DNA of 64,000 nucleotides from Candidatus Blautia faecipullorum (GCA_019115125.1 DXEG01000004.1:1-64000), one strand, 5' to 3'; positions 15,839-25,866 are shown, counted from the stretch's first letter. Made by a program: numbers and translations. The notes: generated from the sequence alone by a model not told the origin.

Positions 15839-16784
15839 CTCCTATGATATCCTGCAGCCGGATCATGCCCGCGGCCTTTCCCGCTTCTTCCACGATCAGA
15901 CAGGATATATTCTCTTTTTTCATTTTATTCAGCGCCTCCGCGGCCAGCTTTTCCCTGCGGATGGTAAACGGCCTTTCGCTCATAATGTCCCGCGCCCGCA
16001 TACTGTACACATCCGCGCCTTTTTCAAGCTGGCGGCGGAGATCCCCGTCTGTGATGATCCCCACAAGCCTGCCGTCCCCGTCTACTACCGAGACCGCTCC
16101 CATTCCCTTTCTGCTCAGCTCGATAATGGCGTTCTTCAAGGTTTCGTCCGCTTTTACCCTGGGATTCTGTCTGCCGGAAACCATCAGATCGCTGACTTTC
16201 AGGATCAGCTTTTTCCCCAGGGCTCCCGCCGGGTGAAATTTTCCAAAATCCGCGTCCTTAAAGCCATATACTATGCTCGCGGCCACCGCCAGAGCGTCTC
16301 CGTAGCAGAGAGCCGCCGTGGTGCTGGATGTGGGCGCCAGCCCGAGAGAACAGGCCTCCTGAAGCTCCGGCAGGATCTGGGCGATATCCGAGGCTCTGGC
16401 CAGAGAGGAAGCCGGATTTCCGGTAATGCTGATCAGGCGGGCTCCGATTATTTTCAGGCTTGGGAGGATCTGAAGTATTTCGTCAGATTCTCCGCTGTAG
16501 CTGACGGCGATCACCACGTCTCCTTCTGATACCATTCCCAGGTCTCCATGCATGGCCTCCCCGGGATGAAGACAGAAGGAGGGCGTACCCAGGCTGGCAA
16601 AGGTAGCCGCCAGCTTGGCGGCGATATGTCCCGATTTTCCCATTCCAGTGACGATCACCTTTCCTCTGCATCCGGTGATCTGATCCACGATTTTCACAAA
16701 GGTCTCGTCAAGAATATCCAGCGTCTTTTCCAGGGCGCGGATTTCCATGCGGAAAACCCTCTTTCCTTCTTCCAGCTTATCCAT
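15822..16784 (-). CDS. kdsD: Arabinose-5-phosphate isomerase (KdsD/KpsF type)
   Basis: Interconverts ribulose-5-P and arabinose-5-P, the first step to Kdo. A SIS domain (about 35-180; [29 protein letters not shown]) is followed by two CBS domains (about 205-320), the standard KdsD/GutQ layout, at 320 residues. The location between kdsA and kdsC settles the pathway: it is the arabinose-5-P supplier for KdsA. It overlaps kdsA by 8 bases and kdsC by 17, so translation is probably coupled. Confidence 0.92.
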   Translation of the reverse strand: MDKLEEGKRVFRMEIRALEKTLDILDETFVKIVDQITGCRGKVIVTGMGKSGHIAAKLAATFASLGTPSFCLHPGEAMHGDLGMVSEGDVVIAVSYSGESDEILQILPSLKIIGARLISITGNPASSLARASDIAQILPELQEACSLGLAPTSSTTAALCYGDALAVAASIVYGFKDADFGKFHPAGALGKKLILKVSDLMVSGRQNPRVKADETLKNAIIELSRKGMGAVSVVDGDGRLVGIITDGDLRRQLEKGADVYSMRARDIMSERPFTIRREKLAAEALNKMKKENISCLIVEEAGKAAGMIRLQDIIGVGIVG

Positions 16785-17580
16785 CCTGTTCCGCCTCTTT
16801 TCCGTTCATTTGGTGAACCGCGCCGTATACCTTCAGAATTCTTTTGAGCATCTCTTCAAAATCCTCAAGTCTCACCATATTCTGGCCGTCTGAAAGAGCT
16901 TTGTCCGGATCCGGGTGCACCTCAAAAAACAAAGCGTCGGCTCCGGCAGCCACGGCAGCCCTGGCAAGAAGCTCCACGTTTTCCCGGCACCCTCCCGTCA
17001 CGGCGCCTCCGGGCTTCTGAACGCTGTGGGTAGCGTCCATCACTACGGGATATCCGAATTTTTTCATCTCGGCGATTCCCGTCATATCCACCACCAGCCT
17101 GTTGTATCCAAAGGAGGTTCCCCGCTCACAGAGCATAAGATCATGGTTCCCGGACTCCTCCAGCTTCCTTATCACATATTCCATATCCCATGGGGCGAGA
17201 AACTGCGCTTTTTTCACATTGATCCTTTTTCCTGTTTTGGCCGCGGCGATAAGAAGATCCGTCTGGCGGCAGAGAAAAGCCGGAATCTGGATCAGGTCGC
17301 AGACCTTTGCCGCCTCCCCGGCCTGCCATGGCTCATGGATATCTGTGACAAGCTTCAGTCCATAAGTATCTTTCACCTTTTTCAGAATCCGCAGCCCCTC
17401 CTCTATCCCCGGCCCCCGGAATGAGGCAATGCTGGTTCTGTTGGCCTTGTCAAAGGAAGCTTTAAAATAATAGTCAAGTTCCAGTCTTTCAGCGATCCCC
17501 TTCAGTATGCCCGCGGTTTTCATGATCATTTCCTCGGACTCGATCACACAGGGGCCCGCGATCAAAGTAAATTTACTCAT
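16777..17580 (-). CDS. kdsA: Kdo-8-phosphate synthase, metal-dependent class
   Basis: Condenses phosphoenolpyruvate with arabinose-5-P. The 267-residue TIM barrel has AGPCVIES with C11, the cysteine found in metal-dependent KDO8P synthases where the metal-free class has Asn. The other ligands fit: H185 ([11 protein letters not shown]), E220 (FFEVHPDP) and an aspartate near 231. KANRTS and [10 protein letters not shown] are substrate motifs. A DAHP synthase is excluded by the KANR...S and ATHSVQ signatures and by kdsD/kdsC next door. It overlaps both neighbours by 8 bases. Confidence 0.93.
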   Translation of the reverse strand: MSKFTLIAGPCVIESEEMIMKTAGILKGIAERLELDYYFKASFDKANRTSIASFRGPGIEEGLRILKKVKDTYGLKLVTDIHEPWQAGEAAKVCDLIQIPAFLCRQTDLLIAAAKTGKRINVKKAQFLAPWDMEYVIRKLEESGNHDLMLCERGTSFGYNRLVVDMTGIAEMKKFGYPVVMDATHSVQKPGGAVTGGCRENVELLARAAVAAGADALFFEVHPDPDKALSDGQNMVRLEDFEEMLKRILKVYGAVHQMNGKEAEQDG

Positions 17581-18229
17581 TCATTTTTTCCTCCGCTTCC
17601 GCCAGCTTGCACGCGAGCACATAGTCCTCTTTTTCATCGATATCCACCGCTTCCGCCCCGGAAACCTCCTGGATATATGGCTTAAAGCCGATCCTTCTGT
17701 TATATTCCGTAAAGACTTCTTTCCGGAATATGAAAAAGCCGCTGGTTTCCGCCCAGACCGGCTCCAGATCCTGGGTACGGGGCACGTCGTTCAGATCATA
17801 ATTCACAGGCTTGCCCTGATACCAGGCAAAGGTCTGGATCCTTTCCGCGGAAAAGGCGGAATCATACTCCCCGGAGAGCACCTTTGCCAGTCCGTTTTCG
17901 ATGGAGGCTGTTTTGATAAAGGGAGAAGTGGTATGAGCCAGTACATAAATATCCGCGTCCACCTCGCTGATGAAGCTCCGGTAAATCTCGAAGCCCTTTA
18001 TCAGATCCCCGTCCAGCCGTCTGTCCCTCAGGCGGAAAACCACTCCCTCCGGCAGATACTCCATCACCCTCTCATCACTGCAGTATACATATACCTCGTC
18101 AATATTCCGCGCCTTAAGAAGCGAGCGGCATATATGCCAGCAGAGAGGATGTCCCGCGACCGGAAGTATATTTTTATGGGGCAGTCTCTGAGAATTCAGT
18201 TTCACAGGAACAAAGGCTACTGTTTTCAT
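17573..18229 (-). CDS. CMP-sugar synthetase (CMP-Kdo or CMP-acylneuraminate type)
   Basis: Activates a keto-sugar acid with CTP. The N-terminus [14 protein letters not shown] is the CTP-binding loop of the acylneuraminate/Kdo cytidylyltransferase family, and HTTSPF and ETSGFFIF are substrate-binding blocks. At 218 residues it is shorter than KdsB and closer to the NeuA/PseF-like branch. With kdsA, kdsC and kdsD directly downstream and no neuB homologue here, Kdo is the most likely substrate. Pseudaminic or sialic acid cannot be excluded from sequence alone. Confidence 0.8.
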   Translation of the reverse strand: MKTVAFVPVKLNSQRLPHKNILPVAGHPLCWHICRSLLKARNIDEVYVYCSDERVMEYLPEGVVFRLRDRRLDGDLIKGFEIYRSFISEVDADIYVLAHTTSPFIKTASIENGLAKVLSGEYDSAFSAERIQTFAWYQGKPVNYDLNDVPRTQDLEPVWAETSGFFIFRKEVFTEYNRRIGFKPYIQEVSGAEAVDIDEKEDYVLACKLAEAEEKMNE

Positions 18230-18341
18230 TCTTTTTCTCCTTTTCTATATCTCTGTTTATATAATTTTTTTTACACATCTCTTCTTTATACATTTCCTCT
18301 TTTTGCAGTCCCTCTCTTTTTAGCTCCTCCTTATGCCGCTC

Positions 18342-19823
18342 CTATTTTTTCTGGTCTTTTTTATGCAGTTCTCTTTTATGAGCCGCAAATGTTCTGAGGC
18401 TTGAAACTCCGGCAAGGGCGATTTCATTTTTAAGGGAAAGCAGAATTCCAAAATAGACTGCCCCTGCCGCGAAAACACTAAAAAATACTTTTGCCGGGAC
18501 CGGCGCCGCCGTCAGCTTTATGAGAAAAGCCGCACCGCCCGCCGCCATGCTTCCCAGAATATAAGAAAATATTTCTTTTCCGCCAAAATCCTTCTTCCAT
18601 TTGTTTCCGGACGCCTTCATGGATACCAGGAACACGCAGAATTCCGCCGCGGCTGTTGTGACGGCCGCTCCCGTAATGCCGTACCGGGGAATAAAATAAA
18701 GATTCAGCGCGATATTCACTGCCGCGCTGGCAGCCGTCGCTTTCAAAGCCGCCGCTTCCATTTTATGAACAATGAGAACGGCGTTTGAGAAGAAGCAGGC
18801 CAGAACAGAAAAGCCGAGAGCTCCGCACAGGATTCTGAGAGGCGTCACAGCCGGGAAATATTCCCCGCCTCCGGCAAGGAACACAATCTCTTCCGCCAGA
18901 ACAAAGATCCCGGCAATTACCGGAAGCGTCAGACACAAAAGTGTTCTCAGCGTCATGTTCAGAAGATGTTGATACTTCTCCTGATTTTTGTTTCCCAGAT
19001 AGTAGGCCGCCCGGGGGATCACAACTACGATCACCGCGTTCAGCACCTGCTTGAGGATGTTGTATATCTTTGCCGCCACGCTGTACATTCCCACCTCCGT
19101 GTCTGTCCGGAAGATTCCGATCAGAGTAATATCAGAGTTCACATAAACAGTCACGGCCAGCGTATTGCAGAACAATACCAGGAGGGGAACGATATGACGG
19201 CGGAAGCCCATGGAAACGGTGAATCTTGTTTTTATATATCTTTTCCGCGTATAAAAAAGATTCATCAGATTTGCCCCGGAATTGGCAAAGGTATGGATCG
19301 CCGCATAAATAATGTAATCCTCCGGCGACCGGACCAGCGCGAACATGAGCAGGACGGCGGCGCCCTGAAAGGCAATGTACCGGATGGTGATATAACGGAA
19401 ATCCTCAAAAATGGAATTGATCCAGTCCACTCCTATGGAGTTCAGAAAAACAGACATACTCTGGACGAGGATCAGCGTCCTGTAGGTATCAAGCTTTCTC
19501 CAGAACACAAAGGACAGCAGCAGCGCTGCGTAAGCAAAAAGCATAGTCACAATATTGATGCTGAAAAGCTCATCCGCAAACCGGCTGAGCTTTTCTGAAT
19601 CGTCCCGCAGCCCGGAGCCCTCACGCACTGCGTAGGCGGCCGTCCCCAGGGCGGCCAGTAGCACAAAATAGCTCACATAGGAAAATCCGAAATTGTACTT
19701 CCCATAAGCCTCCGAGCCCAGCACTCTGGACACATACGGAAAGGTGATCAGCGGAAAAAGCAGGCTGCAGCACTGCCGTACGCCGTTAAGAAGGGCGTTT
19801 GTCTTTAAGGATGTCTTTTTCAT
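18342..19823 (-). CDS. Wzx-type polysaccharide flippase
   Basis: Inner-membrane exporter that flips lipid-linked repeat units. The 493-residue protein has about 12-14 hydrophobic segments and a typical start (LLNGVRQCCSLLFPLITFPYVSRVLGSEAYGKYNF), as in the MVF/Wzx family. It overlaps the polymerase gene by 38 bases. The 112-base gap to the next gene is pyrimidine-rich on the plus strand and shows no gene. Confidence 0.9.
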   Translation of the reverse strand: MKKTSLKTNALLNGVRQCCSLLFPLITFPYVSRVLGSEAYGKYNFGFSYVSYFVLLAALGTAAYAVREGSGLRDDSEKLSRFADELFSINIVTMLFAYAALLLSFVFWRKLDTYRTLILVQSMSVFLNSIGVDWINSIFEDFRYITIRYIAFQGAAVLLMFALVRSPEDYIIYAAIHTFANSGANLMNLFYTRKRYIKTRFTVSMGFRRHIVPLLVLFCNTLAVTVYVNSDITLIGIFRTDTEVGMYSVAAKIYNILKQVLNAVIVVVIPRAAYYLGNKNQEKYQHLLNMTLRTLLCLTLPVIAGIFVLAEEIVFLAGGGEYFPAVTPLRILCGALGFSVLACFFSNAVLIVHKMEAAALKATAASAAVNIALNLYFIPRYGITGAAVTTAAAEFCVFLVSMKASGNKWKKDFGGKEIFSYILGSMAAGGAAFLIKLTAAPVPAKVFFSVFAAGAVYFGILLSLKNEIALAGVSSLRTFAAHKRELHKKDQKK

Positions 19824-21156
19824 TTACCAGATTCCTTTTTACGATCAGCTTATAAATAAAAAATCCGTAGATCAGAATATAGATATTTGAAATTTCCAGC
19901 ACTGCCGAAAAGAACAGCTCGTCTATGGCTTCCATCGCCGCGGCATAAATGATATATCCGTACAGGATGATCAGTCCGCCGGGCGTCCTGCGGTTTTTTA
20001 TTTTATTGTACAGAAAAGAGAAGACAAAGGTGGAGAGCATCTGCAGCAGAAACAGTCCGCCGTACCCAAAATCACTGAGATATCTCCGGAAAGCCGTATA
20101 AACATTTCCTCTGTACATCCCAAAATCTGTAAAATCCAGATGACGTACCACATAATAATCGGTCAGCCCCAGATTATAAAAAAGCTTGCGGATCCCCACC
20201 AGGGTTTCTTCTCCAAAATACTCCGTTGTTTCCGAAAAGTGCTCCAGCCAGTTATTCAGGGATACAAGGGAGCCCCCGATATAAACAGAAATATTGTCCA
20301 GGAAGGTCACCGCCTCGCTTTTCCGGGTCAGGAATCCCAGCAGGTAGAAGATCACACAGAACAAAACAATCAGAAGAACTCCATACCTGATAAACTTCCT
20401 TTTTGCTTTCCTGGAAATTTTTCCATGGCGGCAGTTCCAGAGAAGGTAAAACATCATGCAGCCTCCCGCGAAAAAGTAAAGGATCTGGGATCTGGATGTG
20501 GAAAGAACGGATTCCGCCAGATAGATTACAGGAGGAACCGCATAGACGATATTATCGGCCGCTTTTTTTCTCTCCCGGGAAAACACAAGATTAAAGAGAA
20601 AAATATAAATATAAACATAGGCCAGGGTTTTTGAAAGCAGTATGGCGTGGCTTAAAACCGTACTTGTTCCGGCTTCAATATCTCCGGAGGAACCTGCCAT
20701 ATAGGTGGCGTTCCTGACGGCCTGGAGGACGCTCTGTACAGAGAGATCACCGTACAGCGAGGCTATTCTCAGCATATCCCGGTAATATACCGCCGCTGTG
20801 ATCAGCATAAAAATGATCACGGCCCCGTTTACCAGGCGCGGAACTGAAATACAGTAATTTTCCCCCGCCGCCAGTTCATGTCCGCCTCTGTATTTCCGTC
20901 CCAGGATCACTCTTCTGCCGCATTCCCTGCCCAGAAGATCTCCCGCCGCTGTGGCGGCAAAGCCCGTGACGAGCACCGTCAGGAACCTGCTGCTGAAAGA
21001 GACCTCCCATTTTTCCCGGTATAGGATATTAAACAAAAGACTGATCAAAAATATAAGGAAAATGTTCATCGAGGGGGAGGCGATGTCTCTGCCGTTTACA
21101 ATATATGTAAAACATATAAAGCAGATCACGATCACCAATGCGGCCACCAGATTCAT
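19786..21156 (-). CDS. Wzy/EpsG-like repeat-unit polymerase
   Basis: A polytopic membrane protein with about 10-12 segments and a large extracytoplasmic loop before the last third, of low sequence conservation, as usual for O-antigen polymerases. It sits between Wzx and a glycosyltransferase, which supports polymerisation of the exported units. I place the start at the ATG at 21156, which begins directly with a membrane segment. A TTG at 21216 would add 20 polar residues and has no ribosome site; AGGAGG lies 15 bases before 21156, which is rather far. Confidence 0.78.
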   Translation of the reverse strand: MNLVAALVIVICFICFTYIVNGRDIASPSMNIFLIFLISLLFNILYREKWEVSFSSRFLTVLVTGFAATAAGDLLGRECGRRVILGRKYRGGHELAAGENYCISVPRLVNGAVIIFMLITAAVYYRDMLRIASLYGDLSVQSVLQAVRNATYMAGSSGDIEAGTSTVLSHAILLSKTLAYVYIYIFLFNLVFSRERKKAADNIVYAVPPVIYLAESVLSTSRSQILYFFAGGCMMFYLLWNCRHGKISRKAKRKFIRYGVLLIVLFCVIFYLLGFLTRKSEAVTFLDNISVYIGGSLVSLNNWLEHFSETTEYFGEETLVGIRKLFYNLGLTDYYVVRHLDFTDFGMYRGNVYTAFRRYLSDFGYGGLFLLQMLSTFVFSFLYNKIKNRRTPGGLIILYGYIIYAAAMEAIDELFFSAVLEISNIYILIYGFFIYKLIVKRNLVNEKDILKDKRPS

Positions 21157-21252
21157 ATGCGGTTGTTTCAACCTCCTGTCCAGTAATTCCGTGAAATATC
21201 CCGCGCGGTCCCCCAAAAGCTGCGGGACTGCGGGATTTTATTTTCCATCCGG

Positions 21253-22260
21253 TCAGGAATATTTTGTTCCATCCTTCCTCTTTTTATACATTTTCCAGAG
21301 TATTGCGTACAGATTGATCAAAGGACCTGACAGGATCCAGGCTTTTATGAGCACAGATTTTTTTATCCTTTTGTCGCGGCTGTCTCTGATCAGTTCGCGG
21401 AGCTCCTTTTGATATACCGCCGCGGCCTCCCGCTCATCTTTCAGCGCGTCCGCCATAAAAACCCTTCCGAAATACTTGATATATCCCAGGAGCAGAAAGT
21501 TCCGGGCGGCACGGATGAGCTCCATATCCGCTCCGTCTTCGATATATGCGGCGTACATCCGTTTCGGAATTTCAATATACGTTCTGGTTTTTTCATCAAA
21601 TCCGCTTTTGCTTCTGGAATTCTGATACTGGTACCAGTGATACAAAGGTACTGTTTCCACATAAATCCTGTCGATCCCGGGAAGGATCCGGCTCAGCACC
21701 CAGTAGTCCTCAAACTCACAGCCCTCCGGAAATTTTACGCTGTCAAACAATTCCTTTTCAAACAGCTTATCCCAGACAGAGCTGTAAATGAGATTTTCCT
21801 TATACAGCATATTTTTCATGAGCTCCTGGCCGGAATAGATACGGGATTCAAATTTTTTTCCCGGACACTCTGTCTTATGCCGGTAGACCCAGTCCGCCAC
21901 AGTGCCTGAGATACGGACGTTTTCTCTGATCTTATTCCGGTACAGCACCTCATACATATCTCTTTCCAGCACATCATCATTGTCCGCGAATCCGATCAGT
22001 TCTCCTTCTGCCTGCCGCAGTCCGGCATTTCTCGCGGAAGCCTGTCCTCCGTTCTTTTTGTGGATCACCCTGATCCGCGGGTCTTCCTCCGCAAGCCGGT
22101 CGCAGAGCCTGCCGCTCTCATCCTCAGAGCCGTCGTCCACCAGCAGGATCTCTATATTCGGATATGTCTGCCGCTGTATGCTCTCCACGCATCTGCGCAG
22201 GTATTTTTCAGCATTGTATACAGGAACAATGACGCTGATCATCGGTATTTTACCGTCCAT
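21253..22260 (-). CDS. Family 2 glycosyltransferase
   Basis: GT-A fold transferase with ISVIVPVYNAEKYLRRCVESI at the start, a DDGS-type nucleotide site (LLVDDGSEDES), and a DXD-like ADNDD motif near residue 95. The C-terminal 100 residues are basic and may lie on the membrane. It adds a sugar to the lipid-linked repeat unit. The ATG at 22260 is seven bases after AAGGAG, better than the one at 22266. It overlaps the upstream gene's end by 11 bases. Confidence 0.88.
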   Translation of the reverse strand: MDGKIPMISVIVPVYNAEKYLRRCVESIQRQTYPNIEILLVDDGSEDESGRLCDRLAEEDPRIRVIHKKNGGQASARNAGLRQAEGELIGFADNDDVLERDMYEVLYRNKIRENVRISGTVADWVYRHKTECPGKKFESRIYSGQELMKNMLYKENLIYSSVWDKLFEKELFDSVKFPEGCEFEDYWVLSRILPGIDRIYVETVPLYHWYQYQNSRSKSGFDEKTRTYIEIPKRMYAAYIEDGADMELIRAARNFLLLGYIKYFGRVFMADALKDEREAAAVYQKELRELIRDSRDKRIKKSVLIKAWILSGPLINLYAILWKMYKKRKDGTKYS

Positions 22261-23353
22261 CTGCATACTCCTTTATTATCTGTTTTAATTCTTCTCTGGT
22301 ATCAGGAATAAATATCCTGGCGTCAGGATGCTTCTCAAAAATTTTCTGAAGGTAGGCCTCATAATTTTCTTTTAACCGGAATCCTCCCCCGATCACCTTA
22401 TACAAAAAAACCGTGGGAATACATTCGTCAAAATACAGCAGGGACGCAAGAACGCTTCCTGATGAGACAGTCATAAAAAGGCTGTCCCTGTAGTCATGAT
22501 TCATCTGGGCCGCCTCCCAGGGCAGACCGCTTGCCTCAAAAACAGAGGCGCCAGACCGGGCGAAACGGTTGACCCTGTTTCTGGGATGAAGCTTTACCGT
22601 CACATTTCCTTTTCCGGCATATTCTATGATCTGTTCAAAAAGCTCCTGATCCTCCACCGGAGTCCCGTCTGCAAAAAAACATTCCTCAAAAAGAATGATT
22701 CCCGTGGCCGCCGTATGTTTCTCCTGATAATGAAAAATATGGTTCACCGCCTCCCTATATTTTCTGTCCTTCTTCGACAGAAGGGGAATCCTTTCGATTG
22801 GCTGCTCCATTTCATAAGTCAGGTATTCCGGATGATAGAGGTATACCCTGTCTATATTTTTTATAATGGATCTCCGTCCCAGCATCCGAAAAATCCTCTC
22901 ACATATTTTTTCGGTTTTCGGCCTGTCGTTAAAGGTCAGATAAATACTGAAGCCCTCCTCATAGCGCCGCAGGAGGATATCTCTGTTTTTTCTGTACATT
23001 TCCGCACAGAGAATATACAGAAAAGAGTCAAGGTTATGGAACATAAGGACATCATATTTGTCCCCTTTGAAATCCGTATTTTTTCTGAGATAAGCGCCGG
23101 CGAAAGCAGTATAAAACACGGCCCTTCTTCTGCCTGCGCCGGTGCGGGGAATGGAAATATCTCTGCATCTGGCCGTGTACACATGACCGGCTACGCCGCT
23201 TTCTGTGATCCGCTCTGCCATGTGCTCACAGTCCGGCAGATGATCTGTGAGCATAAGATCCGTCTCGTCTTCTGTAAATTTCTTCTGGATAAGCTGTACC
23301 GCCGTCATTAGCTGAAAGCAGGTATTTACAATGATCAGAATTTTCCTTTTCAT
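22250..23353 (-). CDS. GT52-like / sialyltransferase-type glycosyltransferase
   Basis: 367 residues beginning ILIIVNTCFQLMTAVQLI, a pattern of GT52 (LOS sialyltransferase) and related GT-B enzymes. Later blocks fit the CMP-sugar-binding half: VKLHPRNR (about 250) and VSSGSVLASLLY (about 305). Family members use CMP-sialic acid or UDP-hexoses. Because this operon makes a CMP-activated keto-sugar, it is a good candidate for the transferase using it, though that is inference. No signal peptide is seen. GGGAGG stands five bases before the ATG. Confidence 0.65.
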   Translation of the reverse strand: MKRKILIIVNTCFQLMTAVQLIQKKFTEDETDLMLTDHLPDCEHMAERITESGVAGHVYTARCRDISIPRTGAGRRRAVFYTAFAGAYLRKNTDFKGDKYDVLMFHNLDSFLYILCAEMYRKNRDILLRRYEEGFSIYLTFNDRPKTEKICERIFRMLGRRSIIKNIDRVYLYHPEYLTYEMEQPIERIPLLSKKDRKYREAVNHIFHYQEKHTAATGIILFEECFFADGTPVEDQELFEQIIEYAGKGNVTVKLHPRNRVNRFARSGASVFEASGLPWEAAQMNHDYRDSLFMTVSSGSVLASLLYFDECIPTVFLYKVIGGGFRLKENYEAYLQKIFEKHPDARIFIPDTREELKQIIKEYADGR

Positions 23354-23365
23354 ATATCCTCCCTT

Positions 23366-24481
23366 TTATTCCGGCCTCGTTTTCTCTCTGATAACCTTCT
23401 GATAAATTTCCAGAATCCGTTTTGCGGTATCCTCCATATGATACCCGCCGCCGCGTACCATCTGATTTCTTTCTGTTCTTTTTTTATCTGTCGTTTTCTG
23501 AACCTGCTCCCATATAAGCTCTGCCGCCGCTTCAGGGGGCTCTTTGAAAGAAAACCAGGAAACGCCGTCTGTAATCTCCGTATCCCCGGATATCGTATCC
23601 GACAGGATCACCGGAAGGCCGGATGCCTGGGCCTCCACGGCCGACAGAGGAAGTCCCTCGTATCTGGAAGGCATTACAAAAGCATCCATTCCCATCAGCA
23701 ATTCCGGAATATCAGCGCGGACTCCGGCAAATATCACTTTTTTGCCAAGACCCGTTTCTTCCGCCCTTCTCTGTACCACTGCTTTTCGTTTTCCATCGCC
23801 TGCCAGCAGCAGGACCGCATCAGGGCGCCTTTGGCAGAGACGCCGGAAAATCTCCACAAGAGCCTCCTGATTTTTTTGTTCTGTAAATCGTCCGATATGT
23901 CCGATCACAACGGTCTTTTCCCCGATTCCAAGCTCTTTTCTTTTTTGTTCTCTTTTTTCTCTGTCGAAAAGAAATCTGTCTGTTATAATCCCATTATGCA
24001 CAATTTCAAAATCATCATTCCCAAACATCCAGCGGCCCGCCTCCTGCGAGCAGGCGAAACGGATATCCGCCGCGCGGCTTAAGTATCCTCTGTTCAGAAA
24101 GTGCAGCAGCCTGGCGGCTCCTCCCACACTGGGCCTCGTATTGTGGGAATGTACGATCACTGCTTTTCTGTTCTTCTTCGCCAGCAGCACAGGCAGAATA
24201 TTGGCGGCGGAATTTTTGTGAATATGAATGATATCATATCCGGACTGTATCAATCGGTTGATGTCCCTGCAGTAACGGATTATTCTTCTGTGGGGCGCGG
24301 CCCTGAAGATCCTGCCTCCAAGCCGCTGAAGCTCCTCCTGAAGCGCCGGGTTTCCCACTGAGGTCACATAATCAGACTCCACCGGGCTTCCCTCTGTCTG
24401 CGCCGCCAGATTTCTCAGGAAGGATTCAATTCCGCCCAGGTGACTGTCCAGTTCAAGATGCAGCACTCTTATTTTTTCCAT
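23366..24481 (-). CDS. Family 4 glycosyltransferase (GT-B), first copy
   Basis: Retaining GT-B transferase with a Rossmann N-terminal half (IRVLHLELDSHLGGIESFLRN) and the C-terminal donor site: IGHIGRFTEQKNQ, VIFAGVRADIPELLMGMDAFVMPSRYEGLPLSAVEAQASGLPV, with the E-x7-E pair. It resembles EpsF-like enzymes. I use the ATG at 24481 because homology starts there; upstream in-frame residues are the reverse reading of the neighbouring gene's end. It overlaps that gene by 29 bases. Confidence 0.9.
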   Translation of the reverse strand: MEKIRVLHLELDSHLGGIESFLRNLAAQTEGSPVESDYVTSVGNPALQEELQRLGGRIFRAAPHRRIIRYCRDINRLIQSGYDIIHIHKNSAANILPVLLAKKNRKAVIVHSHNTRPSVGGAARLLHFLNRGYLSRAADIRFACSQEAGRWMFGNDDFEIVHNGIITDRFLFDREKREQKRKELGIGEKTVVIGHIGRFTEQKNQEALVEIFRRLCQRRPDAVLLLAGDGKRKAVVQRRAEETGLGKKVIFAGVRADIPELLMGMDAFVMPSRYEGLPLSAVEAQASGLPVILSDTISGDTEITDGVSWFSFKEPPEAAAELIWEQVQKTTDKKRTERNQMVRGGGYHMEDTAKRILEIYQKVIREKTRPE

Positions 24482-25619
24482 ACCCGTACCGTCCTTTTGC
24501 CGCAGATTCCAGAAACAGTTTTTCAGATTCATACGCCATCCTTTTTGCGTCAAACCGCTTTTTGACCGTTTCATATCCGCATTTCACCAGCTCCTCACGC
24601 ATTTCCCCTGAACAGAAGATTTTTTCCACTGCCTCCGCTGCCGCCCCGGGGTCGTCCGCCTCCACGAGCAGACCGCTTACTCCATCCTGAACGACATCGG
24701 GAATGGCGTCCACATTGCTTGCTACAACAGGCTTTCCGGCCATCATATATTCCGGCAGCACCAGGCCGAAGCCCTCCCACCGGGACAGGAGAACCGCTAC
24801 GTCAAAAAGCTCCACATAGGCCGCCGGGTTTTCTACCCAGCCTGTAATATGAAGGACGTCTCCCAGTCCGTTGTTTCCGGCGTATTCTGTGATCTGTTCT
24901 TCCAGCTCCCCGTTTCCTACAATCACAAAATGCGCGGAGGGGATTTTTTCTTTTATTTTTTTTGCCGCCTCCATAAAGATATCCGGCGCTTTCTGAGGAC
25001 TGATACGTCCCACCATTCCCACTACAAAGGCGTCCTCCGGAATTCCCAGCTCTTCTCTGCGCACCTGTCCGCCCTTTTGAGACTTATATGCCTCCACATC
25101 CACTCCGTTAAAAATAACTGTGAGCTTTCTCGCCCCACAGATATTTTTTTCCAGGGCGGACTGTTTTTCCGCGTCAGAAATACAGACGATTTTTTCGCAG
25201 AAGGGCGCCGCCATTTTTTCGATAGCCAGATAAAGCATCTGCTTCGCTTTTGATCCCCGCATATTGAAGGCCCATCCATGGGGATTGTAAATACAAAAAT
25301 TTTTTAATCCGATATCGGCCGCTCTCGCCACTGCTCCAGCCTTGCTGGAATGTGCGTATACGATGTCCGGCTCATATTTGCGGATGAGTTTTCTGACCTC
25401 TCGCATCGCTTTAAGATCGGACAGCCCAATGGACCGCTTCATGGGAAACTGTTCAAAGGCAATGACAGAATCCTCGTAATCTTCTTTTTTAAAGTCCTGC
25501 GAGCATACAAAAATGTTTTCAAATTTTTCCTTATCCACATATTTCAAAAGCATTCTCATGTATCTGTCCACCCCTCCGGCAGACTGCGCGATATGCAGTA
25601 TTCTTATTTTTTTCTCCAT
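24453..25619 (-). CDS. Family 4 glycosyltransferase (GT-B), second copy; first gene of the operon
   Basis: GT-B transferase with IRILHIAQSAGGVDRYMRM at the start, IYNPHGWAFNMRGSK, VGMVGRISPQKAPDIF and LLSRWEGFGLVLPEYMMAGKPVVASNVDAI with the catalytic glutamates. The HIAQSAGGVDRY start is typical of EpsD/EpsF-like enzymes that work early in exopolysaccharide assembly. The ATG at 25619 has GAGG seven bases upstream. It leads the ten-gene minus-strand polysaccharide operon that ends with kdsC. No initiating phosphoglycosyltransferase (such as WbaP/EpsL) is in the window, so it must lie elsewhere. Confidence 0.9.
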   Translation of the reverse strand: MEKKIRILHIAQSAGGVDRYMRMLLKYVDKEKFENIFVCSQDFKKEDYEDSVIAFEQFPMKRSIGLSDLKAMREVRKLIRKYEPDIVYAHSSKAGAVARAADIGLKNFCIYNPHGWAFNMRGSKAKQMLYLAIEKMAAPFCEKIVCISDAEKQSALEKNICGARKLTVIFNGVDVEAYKSQKGGQVRREELGIPEDAFVVGMVGRISPQKAPDIFMEAAKKIKEKIPSAHFVIVGNGELEEQITEYAGNNGLGDVLHITGWVENPAAYVELFDVAVLLSRWEGFGLVLPEYMMAGKPVVASNVDAIPDVVQDGVSGLLVEADDPGAAAEAVEKIFCSGEMREELVKCGYETVKKRFDAKRMAYESEKLFLESAAKGRYGYGKNKSAAS

Positions 25620-25676
25620 CCTGAACCTCACTGTAGAATTTTTTCTCAAAGCTGTATCTCTTTTTTGAGCATCCAA

Positions 25677-25705
25677 ATTCTATCACGCAAAATTATCAGT
25701 GTATA
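25677..25705 (-). promoter_or_regulatory. Probable promoter of the polysaccharide operon
   Basis: TAGAAT (25677-25682, minus strand) with TATACA 17 bases upstream (25700-25705), about 58 bases before the first ATG. The -35 is moderate. The 312-base gap 25620-25931 otherwise holds the terminator below and AT-rich sequence with no gene. Confidence 0.4.
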
Positions 25706-25825
25706 GAGGTTAATCAATGTTAAATTCTGTAAATATTTCCTTTTATTTTCTATTTTTTACCAATAATACTGCAGGAATTTCCCGCAGCACAGAACAGATG
25801 ACCGTCTTTTCCCGTAATACAAACA

Positions 25826-25866
25826 GGGAGCAGCCCCTGCCGGAATCTCCGGCAGAAGCTGCTCCC
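25826..25866. terminator. Strong hairpin after leuD
   Basis: GGGAGCAGC pairs with GCTGCTCCC around an inner CTGCCGG/CCGGCAG stem. It follows the leuCD transcript by about 65 bases. The T-run is clearer on the plus strand, but the hairpin is strong enough to end leuCD before the polysaccharide promoter. Confidence 0.6.

Noticed and set aside
16777..17580. DAHP synthase instead of KdsA
   Set aside because: KANR...S and [10 protein letters not shown] blocks and the flanking kdsD and kdsC fit KDO8P synthase.
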